Below, one piece after another: positions 12,060-22,560 of a stretch of 64,000 bases of DNA (its first letter is position 1; the number at the start of each line of letters is the position of its first letter). The stretch is from the NCBI GenBank assembly GCA_011037195.1, contig JAAEAF010003068.1:1-64000 (forward strand). Direction: 5' to 3'. The translations under genes were made by a program, and so were the position numbers. The notes under the pieces were generated by a model. It ran no database searches. It was given only the letters and a program-made list of their open reading frames with translations, and was not told where the DNA came from. The DNA comes from Triatoma infestans. Its lineage: Eukaryota > Arthropoda > Insecta > Hemiptera > Reduviidae.

Positions 12060-12370
12060 AAAGATTCTCGACCGATCTAATAACAGCTAAAGGAGATCTC
12101 GAGGAGCGGTCAATAAAATGTACACTTTTTTTTAAATCTTTTCCAACGTTTCGGCAAATTTATTGTCTTCTTCAGGGATAAAATTAAAAAAAATGTTAAT
12201 CGGTGTTAGATATAATTTCCGTAAAACAAACTAAACACAAAATATGCACTAAACAGAGAGAGTTGCTAACTATATGAGCTACATCATCAGAAATGAAGGT
12301 AGATGAAGAGGATATCAATAACCTAGGAACTAGGTTTGATTCTCGATCATCAGTGTAATTCCTTGCATAC
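12060..12370 (-). mobile_element. Hammerhead-like inverted-repeat element, partial
   Basis: 12062-12180 matches the arm of the complete element at 21419-22054: ATTCTCGACCGAT, GGAGATCTCGAGGAGCGGTC, CAATAAAATGTACAC, CAACGTTTCGGCAAATTTAT. 12195-12330 matches its interior, including CTACATCATCAGAAATGAAG. The second arm is missing, unless the motif at 11993-12040 is a remnant. No clear flanking duplication was found. Confidence 0.7.
12139..12183 (-). ncRNA. Hammerhead-ribozyme-like motif
   Basis: On the minus strand: stem I strand TTATCC, CTGAAGA (12169-12175), A, hairpin GACAA...TTGCC, GAAAC (12148-12152), GTT, then GGAAAA. The boxes fit the CUGANGA and GAAAC core, and GTT fits the NUH cleavage rule. 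One extra A separates the first box from stem II, and stem III could be only 2 bp, as in type I motifs that work as dimers. Activity is unproven. Confidence 0.5.
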
Positions 12371-12925
12371 TCTTGTTCTCAGTTTAATACATAATAGAAT
12401 CCTCAGACAAAAAAATCACTACAATATGAGAAAAATTTCTTATAAAGTACGTTTTTTATTTCCGCCGCCTACAAGACACCAGATAGTAGTTGGACGTAAA
12501 CCCTGAAATATTTGTAAGCATTTCACATAAAATCCTTTAATGCGCAACTTAAACCATTTCAAACTTTTGGAGAAATGGAAAATGGGACAATAAAATAATA
12601 TAGCTTTAACTTTTGCATGCTTTCCCCTAGACAACAACCGCATAGAATTGATGCCATGAATATTGGCATTAAATTACTTAATTTAAATTATACTGAAAAT
12701 TGGCTCAGAGATGGGGTAATTAATTAAATTGCCACCAGAAATCGTGATCATTAACTTCAAAACAAATCTCTGCTGTTTTACTAAACACTTGCAAATCAAA
12801 CCATCCTAACTAAACATAGTCCTTCGTTCAAGTCAACTTATCACTGATGCAGGAATGATTAAAGTTTATTTTAGACGCAGAGTTTAAACACAATGACTAT
12901 ATAGAGTAAGTGCTTCAATCATTTT
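12371..12925. other. Unassigned AT-rich DNA
   Basis: Nothing recognisable. The minus-strand frame 12440-12643 has no motif. Confidence 0.55.
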
Positions 12926-12929
12926 GAAT

Positions 12930-13459
12930 TGTAGTGGAAGAAAGAAATTAAAAAAAATAATAGTTTTGAAAAATAGTTTAGAATATTTTATAGTTTGAAA
13001 AATATCATTTTGTTAATATTTTAAATGTTTCTTAGCGCAGTGAAAAGAGTCAGGTACTGTAATTTGAGGTCATTGCTATTAGGAAAACAAAGGCATAAAA
13101 ATCCGTTAAATTAATACAATACCACTTGGCCAACTGTTTTGTTAGAAGGGGCATTCCTTCAAGACAGTCTGCATTCTACTTTCAAAGCCAGAACACTTGT
13201 TTCAGGAATCGCTCTCTCAAACTCTGTACCTGTGATAGTGATTTGCCTTTATTCTAGATAAACATCTGATTTATTAAAATATAATTGTGATATTGTAAAA
13301 TACCTAAATTTGCTTAGAGAATAATATATTTATTTTAGAAACATGGTGCTTTCATAATTATTTCAAATACTTCACTCTCTAAACATATATACTTGCAAGC
13401 CCTTTTACTAAACCGCTCGTGCCACTACAAACATACAACACCACACCAATCATATTTCA
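12930..13459 (+). mobile_element. Solo LTR, subfamily 1 (530 bp)
   Basis: Begins TGTAGTGGAAGAAAG and ends CATATTTCA (TG...CA). It is flanked by a perfect 4 bp duplication GAAT (12926-12929 and 13460-13463). Homologous copies lie at 16642-17252 and 27948-28480 with the same termini and their own 4 bp duplications. A 4 bp duplication with TG...CA ends fits a gypsy-type LTR. There is no internal region, primer-binding site or coding sequence in the window, so the superfamily is inference. Confidence 0.82.
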
Positions 13460-13463
13460 GAAT

Positions 13464-14133
13464 CTATTGTGTTTCCTCGAAGCAAGTAAAAGCAAATTCT
13501 AATAGTGAGATGAGAAAATAAAAATATGAAATGGATTTAGAATTCCAAAACAAACAAAAAAGAAGTAAAAAAGTGTACTAAATATCATCTCATAACTTTT
13601 ACACACAAAAAAAAAAGCCCAGCGATCTATTGATGAAATCTGGTACCGCTTATCCCCAATCACTCCCTATATCAAGGGGGATAAAAACCCAATTTCCCAA
13701 TGGGATATGCATAACATGTACACATATCTCTTCCCTTTAGGTTTGGGGTCCAGAAACTGGTTAGAATTCATTATGGGTAAACCTCCTATGTGGTATTTTT
13801 TCTCACTTAAATTAAAATCACAAATCCCCAATTAAATGTTACCTTTTAATTGGCTAACCCATTTATTTATTTTATTTTAAATTAACTTATGATTCTATTT
13901 TTATAATTCTAATTCTACTTTTTCGGTATAAAACTTAATGTTTAAAAATTGTGTAAGCACTTTTTAATAATTATCAACCAACATCATTTTTCGTTCTCTA
14001 TAATAAGTAAATATTTTCAGAAGAACAGATATTGTTCTTTAATTTTTTTATTTTTTAATCTTTTTACGTAAAATTATAATTAACACTATTTTAATACATT
14101 TCTCATTAATACACAATACATCACATTGGACTC
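13464..14133. other. Unassigned DNA
   Basis: Contains a slightly GC-richer patch at 13615-13800 of unknown nature; the rest is AT-rich. Confidence 0.5.
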
Positions 14134-14305
14134 CCACGCGGAGGTCCTGGGGTCGAGTCCAGTGCTACCCCTTAGATTTCTTTCTTCCTAGGAGCCTGTA
14201 GCGAGTGTACACTGACAGTGTTGTCTGTAGCGAGAGAACACTGTCTGGAGGCCGGCAGTGCACTGTGAAGGCTCCGGACGCGCTTGGGGCGCCTTAAATT
14301 TAAAA
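14134..14305 (+). mobile_element. tRNA-derived SINE, 5'-truncated
   Basis: Begins inside the tRNA-like head (TTGGACTCCCACGCGGAGG), keeps a box B-like GGGGTCGAGTCC, the body with AGAACACTGTCTGGAGGCC, and ends GGGGCGCCTTAAATTTAAA. Box A is missing, so it is dead on arrival or truncated later. Confidence 0.88.
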
Positions 14306-15306
14306 AGACTAAAAAAAATTACATTTCTGGGATAATACGGCAAGGAAAAAAGATACAATTAATGTTTTTTACCGATTTCATGAATAATATATTTCAAGTT
14401 TTTTTTTCTTCTTTTACAAGTTAAGTTTTCCTCTTAAAATATTCCTTCTTTCTAAAAATTGTTATTTAGAAGCGTAAATATTATAAAAGTCCAAGATCTT
14501 TATATTTTCTTTAAACTTTTCTTCCTATTTTACAAATTTAACCTTGACTTATATCTGAAAGTTTTGTACGGAAATCTTTTTTAAAACTTTTTATATGTCA
14601 ATTTTAACAGAAAAAAAGAAAAGAAAAGTCGGTTTCAAAGAAACTAGTCAGTCTATGGATGATAACTTTTCCAGTAAAATTAACAGCTACATAGTATTAT
14701 GAAACATGAAACATTTAATAAATGGTTTTTCCTAAATACATCTACTTGTTCTTTTGGTGTAAGTAGGGAATAGCTAGAAAGGACAGGCCATAATGATTTG
14801 CAAAATCTATTATTACATAATGGATGTCTATGTTTGTAAATAGTTTGTAGCCAGCCTATAAAATGTAGGTATATATGGAGGCGAGAATTCATGATGTGGA
14901 GGTGGTAAAGTTTGCCTCTGGGTACGGCTATGTAAACCCAATTAGCTGTATATGTCAACATGTCTCCAGGTCTAAAATGTTAACTATTAAAACATATAAT
15001 GAGTCTATTATTTCACCCCTTTTCCTGATTTTTGTTTTTTTTTGTTTATTTTTATATTTCAACATAAGGCAAAATTTTTAATTCTGCTTCTTTCTTATTT
15101 GAACTTATTTTATTTTGGTTTTTCAACTTTTTCAATTTTCTGAAGGTACTGTAAGTGTGAGTGGTGTTATATGTGGATTGGTAAATAAGATATCAACAAT
15201 CCTGCAGAAGCTTATCTTATCTCTCCACAGCAAAAGAAAATGTTTTATTGTGCAAAATAAAACAATTATTTATCTGATTGACTTTTAAAAAAAATAATGA
15301 GATAAA
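14306..15306. other. Unassigned AT-rich DNA
   Basis: Nothing recognised. Overlapping small frames at 14680-15081 have no motif. Confidence 0.55.
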
Positions 15307-16501
15307 GTCCACTTGAGATGAAGACTCGAGATCAGTCTCAGGATGTAGTCCATTTGAGATCACTTTCGCTTTCGAGACACTTTTCTGAGACTCGACAGTC
15401 ACTGCAGTTTCGAGATCAGAAACATTTCGTGTCCACTTGAGAGTCAACTCGCAATTTGTTTATTTTTTATTTTTCTTTTATAATTGCGTATAAAATTGTG
15501 AAAAAGCGGAAAATGGAAAGAAGTAGATTTTACTTTCTCTTACTCCTATAAGTGGAAGTATTGTAATCGTTACAAATTTTCGATATCGAGTTTTCACCGG
15601 AAATATCCGTTTTGAGGTCCCCTGGGTCCAAAAAACTGGTTTTTAGCAAATGGTCAGTGTGTGCGTATGTATGTGAACAGTATAGCTCAAAAACGAAAAA
15701 TCGTAAAAAGCTGAAACTTGATATTCCGTTTAGATATCACATGGGATCTGACACTACGTTATCTGTCAAAATTCCTCAACCGGAAGTACCACTTTACTGT
15801 TTTTTTTCCTTTTTTTGCGATTTCTCAGAAATGGCTTCGACGATTTTCTCCAAACTTGGTATATCACTTACATATACAAAGAACTACAACTATTATTTTA
15901 AAAATTTCTCCAGAAAAATTCACTTAATGGCGCCTTTGGGGAGGGGGGTTATGTTTTTCTCTAAAGTGCTATCATAGTTGATTATACAATTCTACCATCC
16001 AAACAAAATTAATTAGAAATAAATAGATGGCCAAAATACCGAATTTCAAGAAAACTAGTAAACGGAAGTGCGCTTTTACTAAACATTTTTTTCAGTTTTC
16101 GACGAACTCCAACGAATATCATAACTGAACATCATCGTCTGAAAGTACTTGATGCATCTGTCAGATACTCTGCGCCTTTTCACATCCTATTTATATGCGC
16201 GCGTATTGGCAGGTTAAAAAAGAATTAACCAAAATACAAATAAAAATGAAATAAAAACATAGAATTCCGAAATAAAAATGAAAAATACAGACAAGAGTTG
16301 AAATCAAGTCTCCGAGAGCTGAGAAAAATCTTCTAACACTGACTCAATTCTGGAGACTGAGTCACAAGAGCAGGAATGAACATGTCCACTGGTGACAGTT
16401 ACGCTCGCGGAGACTTGCGCGGGCTTGTCGCCGAGACTGCTCTCAGGTCCCCCTATCCATTTGTGACAATAGTCTCGAGAGTATTTTGTCTCAAGTGGAC
16501 A
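15307..16501. mobile_element. GTCTC-rich inverted-repeat (MITE-like) element split by family A
   Basis: The left end has GTCCACTTGAGATGAAG then ACTCGAGATC (15308-15335). The right end, read in reverse, has GTCCACTTGAGACAAAATA then CTCTCGAGAC (16499-16470), an imperfect inverted repeat of about 27 bp. Both halves (15307-15450 and about 16300-16501) are dense in GAGAC/GTCTC words. A family A copy (15527-about 16120) lies between them and appears to have inserted into the element. No clear duplication was seen at the outer ends, and there is no coding capacity. Confidence 0.6.
15527..16120 (+). repeat. Family A dispersed repeat, long copy
   Basis: One of the best copies. In order it has: TTTTACTTTCTCTTACTCC; GGAAGTATTGTAATCG; GAGTTTTCACCGGAAATAT; GAGGTCCCCTGGGTCC; GTGTGTGCG; GAACAGTATAGCTCAAAAAC; TTGATATTCCGTTTAGATA; AATTCCTCAACCGGAAGTAC; a TTTCTCAGAAATGGC block; GGGGAGGGGGGTTATG; and a second GGAAGTGCGCTTTTAC box at about 16063. 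The second half of the usual tandem pair is cut short. The 121-codon frame at 15612-15977 is an accident of this repeat. Confidence 0.88.
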
Positions 16502-16641
16502 CAGCATAAGACATACTTCAAAAAACCCATAATATAAAAAAAAAAAATTGGTGAATGTAAGAGTAAAGGTTCCTTTCTATCCAATGAAGAGGTGAAGGTA
16601 ACGGTATAAAGGGTGTAGAACGTTAAGTTAATGTTTAACAA

Positions 16642-17252
16642 TGTAGTGGAAGAAAGAAATGCAAAAATAATAGTTTAGAAAAATAGTTTAATGAATTTTG
16701 ACAATATTAAGTGAAGCAGTTTTGGAAAATAAATAGTGAATTTACCTTCAAAAAGAGTCAGGTACTGTAATATAAGGTCATTGCAATTAAAGAAACAAAG
16801 GCACAAGTATCCGTTAGGCCAACTCTTGTAAGAGAATATGTAAGAGCAGGGCATTCTTTCGAAGAGTCGGCATTCTGCTTTAAAAGCCATAACACTTTTT
16901 TTAGGAATCGCACTCTTAAACTCAAGCCAGTGATAGAGTTTTGCCTTTATTCTAAATCATTTTATTAAGAGAGTTTTGTTGTAAACACCAAGGAGAACAC
17001 ATCAGGACTGTGCCAGTTTTAAGTTATAACATAAGAGTTTATTCCAACTAAATTCAGTAAATTAATTAATATTGCTGTGTTAATGAATAGCATTTAAATA
17101 TCTTTAAAGAATATATTTAATTTAATCTACCAGTGTTTTCTTAATTATTCTTATTACTTCTCTCTCTTAAACATATATACCTACAAGCCCTTTTACTAAA
17201 CCGCTCGTGCTACAACAAACTACAACAACACATCCACAACAAATACATTTCA
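16642..17252 (+). mobile_element. Solo LTR, subfamily 1 (611 bp)
   Basis: Starts TGTAGTGGAAGAAAG, ends ACATTTCA, and has a perfect 4 bp duplication ACAA on both sides (16638-16641, 17253-17256). It shares internal words with 12930-13459: GAGTCAGGTACTGTAAT, AGGAATCGC and CTTTTACTAAACCGCTCGTG. It is longer than the other copies by small internal insertions. Confidence 0.82.
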
Positions 17253-17274
17253 ACAATATTATCATTCTTAATTT

Positions 17275-18030
17275 ATTTCTTTTACACCCTAGCAAGAGGA
17301 AGTATTGGAATCCTGCCAGATTTTCGAAATTTGAGTTTTCACCAGAAATATATATGTTTTGGGGTTCCCTAAATATGAAAAAATAATGTTTTTGGCGAAT
17401 GGTCTGTGTGTGTTAACAAAGTATCTCAAATACTAAAAGTTGTAGGTAGCTCACAAACTAAGTATTCTGTTTCAGGATACTACGACACGCATGTTTCAAG
17501 CAAAATCCATCAACCGAAAGTGCGACTTTAATGTTTTTTGTTTTTTTTTTTTCAGTTTTTCATGATTTTTCTTGAAAACGGCTCCAATGATTCTCTTTAA
17601 ACTTTATAATATTTTACACACATAGATACCTATCTCTTTTATTTGAAAAATTTTCCTGGGAAAATTGATTTTTGGGTGAGTAGTGGGGGAACACTAACGT
17701 TATTGCTTTCCTCTAAAGTACCACTTCAGTATAATTAGTGATTCTTACTACCTCCAATAATATTAATACACATTACAAGTATCGATAGAATATCAAATTT
17801 GAACAAAATTTGTTATTTGAACTGAAAGTGCAACTTTATAGAATAGGTTTTGAGGTTTTTGGAATTTCCTCGAAAACGACAACGAACGACTTCCTTTAAA
17901 TCGCCTCGATATTTATGTCCAGGGCAAACACGTAAAATTTGATTTTAAAGAAAATTTGGCATTTTATATATAATTGTATTAAAGGGGCGTAAGAGAAAGT
18001 CGTATTGAGTGTTTCACATTTTTTTATTTT
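17275..18030 (+). repeat. Family A dispersed repeat, end-to-end but internally shortened
   Basis: Starts with a mutated leading box (TTTCTTTTACACCCTAGCAA, then GAGGAAGTATTGG). It includes two CGGAAGT-like boxes (CAACCGAAAGTGCGACTTTA and TGAACTGAAAGTGCAACTTT) and ends GCGTAAGAGAAAGTCG followed by GAGTGTTTCACA. The Helitron begins 9 bp further on. Confidence 0.85.
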
Positions 18031-18038
18031 ATTAATTA

Positions 18039-19723
18039 CCAGCTAACCCGTCTGATTTTTAGGAAAGTAAACCAGAAGTATTACAGTTAACATATATTCG
18101 GCAAGAAAACACATCATTCAATTTAATACCCTACTTTGCGCTGCTGTGAACTGAAAGGAAAGAAAGAAAAAATGTTTTTAACTGAAAGTCTTTTTTTATT
18201 GTAAAGCTAATGAATGGACTACATTTTTTATTTGTCCGTTGTCTGCATAAACATAAAGATCAGGATGGTTTACCGACTCTGGAGCATGCGACAAATAATT
18301 GCCATGAGAGAAGCATTCTTTTTCTAAATTCAAATCGCACACTGCAAAGTTTGTCTTTGCACTTTATTGATAGTAATAGTGAACGCAAGGCGTATTGGAA
18401 ATTGAAGTCGTTTGAACTCGAACGGCATATCTGTCGGAATGAGTGGTATTCGTGGAAGTAATACGTCTTCACCTTTATGAGGTCTAATGAGAACTGTTGT
18501 TTCAATTAGATTATTCGTCAATTTTTTAACTACTAATCGTGTACCAATGCATAACTTTGGCTGATTGATGTTGCGGAGTAATACAATTGGCACTCCAATT
18601 TTCAAATTTAGAAGCGTGGCGATAATCCGGGAACATCGAGTGAATATAGAAATTCCGTTGGAAAATTCACTACTTCACTTTGTTCCCTCACGAAGTCAAT
18701 GGATTTGTATGTCACTGTTTCACCTGCGATTCTGTTTAGAATGATGTTGTTCTTATCTAGTACGTCGACATTTTTAGCCGCTAGGGTGGCTCTTCTGCTT
18801 AACCAAGCCTGATTTTGATAATTTGGAATTTGGATGCTATGGAATACCTTGTCTACTAATCCTTCTTTTGAATGTGCAATATTACAGAAATTAGATGGGA
18901 AGGTGATTTTTTCCCATTTCTGGATTTGTAGGAACAGTGCCGTTACCGAGTTCGAGTAATTGTCTTGAAAATATGGCAGCTGTTGGATCGTTTTGAAGAT
19001 GAACTCTCATATTCGTTGTTAAATGGATTTTTTTTACTGTGCTCCAAAGAGTTGAATATTTCAAGAAGGCATGCAATTCATCAGCTGGGATTGGCGAGGT
19101 ATCACTGGAAGCGTTTGTCTGAAGCCACCAGATAGTAACACCAATGCTCCACCAAATGGAACCTGATTATTTCCCAAGTCTTTCAATGTATGGTCTAATG
19201 CTTCCAATGACTTCTTGTGATGTACACTCATCCCATACAATGATTTTGCACGCCCGAAGCACCTTTCCCATTCTGATGTTTTAGAAATGTTACATGTTGG
19301 GTTTTCTCTGAAGTGCATGTGTTTAGTGACAGTTTAAGAGCTGAATGCACTGTTGTACCTCCTTCCATCAACGTAGCAGCAATACCTGAAGAAGCAAATG
19401 CTAACGCAATATGGCCATTTGAACAGATTTTAGCTCTGAATTTCCCGTTTCCGTGGGAACTTCGGAACAGAGGTACTTATAAGTAGTTAAGAAGGAGGTT
19501 TAGAGTGCGCGCCACCATCGCAACGAGGTTGAATTGTCTATTTCTGCCAACCTCGCGAACCGCTCGGAATTTCCCGTTTCCGTGTGAACCTCTGAGTAAG
19601 AAGTATATATAAACACTCTTTTATAGAAATGCAACGTTGTGTAAAAATTTCAAGTCAATCCATCGGCTACTTTTCGAGTTTTGCGGCACAAACATCCGGA
19701 TGCTGAATTTTTATATATATAGA
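18039..19723 (-). mobile_element. Helitron, internally deleted, both ends visible
   Basis: Read on the minus strand, the 5' end is TCTATATATATAAAA (from 19723) preceded by A. The 3' end is GGGTTAGCTGG (to 18039), a CTRR-type CTGG, followed by T. This is the A|T insertion habit of Helitrons. No strong hairpin precedes the 3' end. The 1685 bp element lacks the Rep domain and helicase motif I, so it is a non-autonomous deletion derivative. Two GGGAAATTC-containing blocks (19438-19465, 19564-19592) form a local direct repeat near the 5' end. Confidence 0.85.
18200..19460 (-). pseudogene. Helitron Pif1-like helicase, C-terminal part, decayed
   Basis: The minus-strand reading begins IALAFASSGIAATLMEGG (about 19425), continues with Walker B-like IVWDEC in a shifted frame (about 19240), then LEALDHTLKDLGNN, VLLSGGFRQTLPVIPR (the usual GDFRQ has Gly for Asp), IHLTTNMRV, GVPIVLLRNINQPKLC and IPTDMPFEFKRLQFP. 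It ends with LAFTITINKVQRQT (normally INKAQGQT). A C-terminal SHAPESVNHPDLYVYA-type stretch lies near 18230-18290 in another frame. The helicase would unwind DNA during rolling-circle transposition. The P-loop and the Rep endonuclease are missing, and frameshifts and stops separate the pieces. Confidence 0.9.
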
Positions 19724-19829
19724 TTACATTTACGTACTTATATCATTCAATTCTATCGATATTAATTTAAAAAATGTTAATGATTTATTTATTTCATTAA
19801 ATTTATACTAGTGTGACACTCCCATATCA
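19724..19829. other. Unassigned AT-rich DNA
   Basis: Short spacer between the Helitron and the next family A copy. Confidence 0.5.
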
Positions 19830-20330
19830 CTTCCTCTTACTTCTGCTAATACAATTATAGCAAGGAATTTAATATATCTTAATATTACATAGAGGAAGGA
19901 GGTAGGGCCATATATTAAACTTTAGAGAAAAGCTAAACATTACAGGTTCATCAGCACGCACTAAAAATAAATTCTCCTGGACATTTTTTTCTAGTAATAG
20001 GCATTTATAAGTCTAGAAAGAATAGACCTCAGGATCTTATCATTTTGAGAAAATCGCGGATAACTGCGAATAAAACCATTCAGCCAAGTTGCACTTTCGT
20101 TTGACATAATATGTTGACCGAAACCTTCCTGTCATATATAAGGTGATGGTATTTAAACCAGTATAGCCAAGTTTTCATTTCCTGCCGTTCTTTACTTCTG
20201 AAATATTTTGTTCACATAAACACACACAAACTATCTTTTCTCCTTATTCAAAGAAACCTCAAAACATGTTTCCGGTGGACATTCAATTTCGAAAATTTGA
20301 CATCACTGCTTGGAATTTTGGGAACGCTGC
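19830..20330 (-). repeat. Family A dispersed repeat, reverse copy
   Basis: Reverse complement of family A: TTTAGAGAAAAGCTAAAC; TTCTCCTGGACATTTTTTTC; TTGCACTTTCGTTTG; AACCTTCCTGTCATATATAA; a CACACACAAAC run; CCTCAAAACATGTTTCCGG; AATTTCGAAAATTTGACA. Confidence 0.82.
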
Positions 20331-21404
20331 TGAAACCTACAAAATTCCAGGAAACTTTTATTTGAAATTTTGAGTCTAATTACCGGTACAATGCTCAGCT
20401 TTCAAGAAACGGAGGCAAACAGACGTCCTTTAATATACGACGTAGTACCACCGATTGAAACCAAAGCCGGCGAAGGCCGTGAATCAATCTAGGATAAGCA
20501 TCTTAGTATGGCAGTCCAGAACATTACAACGATGCCTATAACTGAAGAATCAAAAACATTAGTTGGATATGATCAACTTAAACAAGAAAATCATGCTAAT
20601 TTGTTCGGGCGGAAATACAACTACTGATCAGGTGTCGTGGAGGGAGACCGATAGCAAAAATACTTTATATTATTCGTATTAAAATCAAGACTATACATCT
20701 CAGGTATTTGAACGAATGATGAAAAAATTAATTATTACTAACAGGGAACTACGCTCCTATACTTGTCTCGGAAATGCTTCTTTTTTTTTTAACAGATTTA
20801 TAGTAAATAAACTTCCTTCATACTTTGTATATAAACTATCTTTAATAATTAGCACAGAACACACACAACTAAGCAGAAGTTGTTATCTTTAGAAGACAAT
20901 ACTAAATGTCCACATCCTATCAATTATGCAGAGTGCTTTATTCTTCAGAAAACATTGAACATTCTTTAAATATATGACATCAATTTTTTTTTTTAGATTA
21001 TAAAAATAAAGTGACAAGTTGAGCTAATCGTTAAAGTTGTTAGGGGGAAAAATATCAGTATATATAAGCAGTTACTTCAAGCTGTTACAAGTTTGGGATA
21101 AAGTCCAAGCATAATATAACAAGGGTGTCTGGGAGGTACTTAACTGCTGCAGTCAGTGATCTCTTATCGTCGTTTAATGTCTAACGATATCTATACTTAA
21201 AGAAGTGTGGAACTTGCTCTATTGATCCTTCATGATATTTCTTTATGTTAGCCTTCCTAGCAAGCGGCAGTATAGACTAAAAGATATTTTTTCTTTTACA
21301 TTGTAATCTTTGTAAAGAGAATACTCTATTTTAAATATATATATATATTGGCAGAATTTAAAATTAACTTTCCTAAGGAATAATTTTTTGCAATGCCTGT
21401 TAAG
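20331..21404. other. Unassigned AT-rich DNA
   Basis: No gene or element recognised; contains poly-T tracts near 20780 and 20990. Confidence 0.5.
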
Positions 21405-21470
21405 TTTTCATCCATATTACACTGCAGGAGATCTCGAGAAGCAGTCAATAAAATTACACTTTTTTTAAAA

Positions 21471-21513
21471 CTTATCCAACGTTTCGACAAATTTATTGTC
21501 TTCTTCGGGGATT
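21471..21513 (-). ncRNA. Hammerhead-ribozyme-like motif, left arm
   Basis: Minus strand: CCGAAGA (consensus CTGAAGA, 21502-21508), A, hairpin GACAA...TTGTC (5 bp, perfect), GAAAC (21481-21485), GTT, GGATAAG. The first box has one substitution, which would be expected to kill cleavage. Confidence 0.5.
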
Positions 21514-21527
21514 TGAATAACAATAAA

Positions 21528-21563
21528 AATAAAAAATAATAATAATAATAATAATCATAATCA
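21528..21563 (+). repeat. (AAT)n microsatellite
   Basis: Short run of AAT/ATA units inside the inverted-repeat element. Confidence 0.8.
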
Positions 21564-21928
21564 TAAATATTAAAGAAATAGTGTTGAGACAATTATTAAT
21601 TAACAGAAAACAAAAAAAAAATTTAAATTACTTACAAAAATAAAAAATGTTAAAGGGGGTTACATATAATTTTGATTAAACACTCTAAATACAAAAAAAA
21701 AATATACTAAACAAAACTTAATATGACAGTAAGAGTTGCTTATGTAATGAACTACATCATCAGAAATGAAGATATGGAGTAGATGAATAGGTTATTAAAA
21801 GGTAGGATTAGGGTGTGGCGGATGGAAAGGAAAAACCAAGTCTTACGAAGGATGGGGATTTCCAGGACTGGCGTTTAGGATACTGTTGTAGATGATTGAC
21901 AACATTTTTTTTTTTCCGATTGTTGTAA

Positions 21929-21972
21929 AGATCCCTGAAGAAGACAATAAATTTATCGAAACGTTGGATAAG
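21929..21972 (+). ncRNA. Hammerhead-ribozyme-like motif, right arm
   Basis: CTGAAGA at 21935-21941, hairpin GA(C)AA...TTATC, GAAAC at 21958-21962, GTT at 21963-21965, then GGATAAG. ATCC just before the first box pairs with GGAT just after the GTT (stem I). The core boxes are intact. The deviations are one extra A before stem II and a C/A mismatch in stem II. It points outward, opposite to the left arm. Confidence 0.55.
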
Positions 21973-22257
21973 TTTTAAAAAAAGTGTAATTTTATTGACC
22001 GTTCCTCGAGCTCTCCTGCAGTGTTATTAATATATCGGTCGAGAATCATTATTATTTTCATCCATATTCACATATTTTGAAATAAGAACCAAATTATTAC
22101 TCTTATATTTATTTTTATTAATACGGTTCTATCAAGACTAAGCCTATTTCAAGATTTTAACAACAATTTTCATGCAAAAGTTACACTTGCCAAAACCTAT
22201 CAGCTATCACAAGTGGACCTGAAGAGCAACTTTGCTATATATTTTACTTTAGTAAGT

Positions 22258-22560
22258 AATGGATCGAGTACCTAAAATTTACGAAATTGAGTTTTTCATC
22301 GGAAATACAGGTCAGGAGGAACGAGAAAATACGAAAGATGTGGTGCTGCTGAGTGTGTATGTTCCAAATATTTCAACAAAGAAAAATCCCAGGAAGGATT
22401 TGATATTCTGTTTAGGTTTCACCACGGGATCCAATACGAGGTTCGGTCAAAATATGTCAACTATAAAAGCATTGGTCTTTATTAAATTTTCTTTTCAGGT
22501 TTTCCAGAATTTAAACAAGCAAGAAGTCTCACACAGATAGATAAAGAAGCATCATCTAAA
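22258..22560 (+). repeat. Family A dispersed repeat, 5' part
   Basis: Contains TTTACGAAATTGAGTTTTTC, CATCGGAAATACAGG, AATATTTCAACAAAG, TTGATATTCTGTTTAGGTTT, CACCACGGGATCC and ATGTCAACTATAAAAG. It is divergent but keeps the order of boxes. The 93-codon frame over it is not a gene. Confidence 0.78.

Larger units (their letters stand above)
21419..22054. mobile_element. Hammerhead-like inverted-repeat element (636 bp) with 14 bp duplication
   Basis: Two arms of about 95 bp are inverted copies of each other. The left arm (21421-21515) contains CTGCAGGAGATCTCGAG and CAATAAAATTACAC; the right arm (about 21930-22022) contains GTGTAATTTTATTGACCG and CTCGAGCTCTCCTGCAG. The element lies between perfect 14 bp repeats TTTTCATCCATATT (21405-21418 and 22055-22068). 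Each arm carries a hammerhead-like motif pointing outward. The interior matches 12195-12330. It has no coding sequence; the 88-codon minus frame 21326-21592 is an AT-rich accident. Confidence 0.85.

Noticed and set aside
15612..15977. 121-codon open frame
   Set aside because: Lies wholly in a family A repeat; other copies have stops and frameshifts at the same place and no domain is visible.
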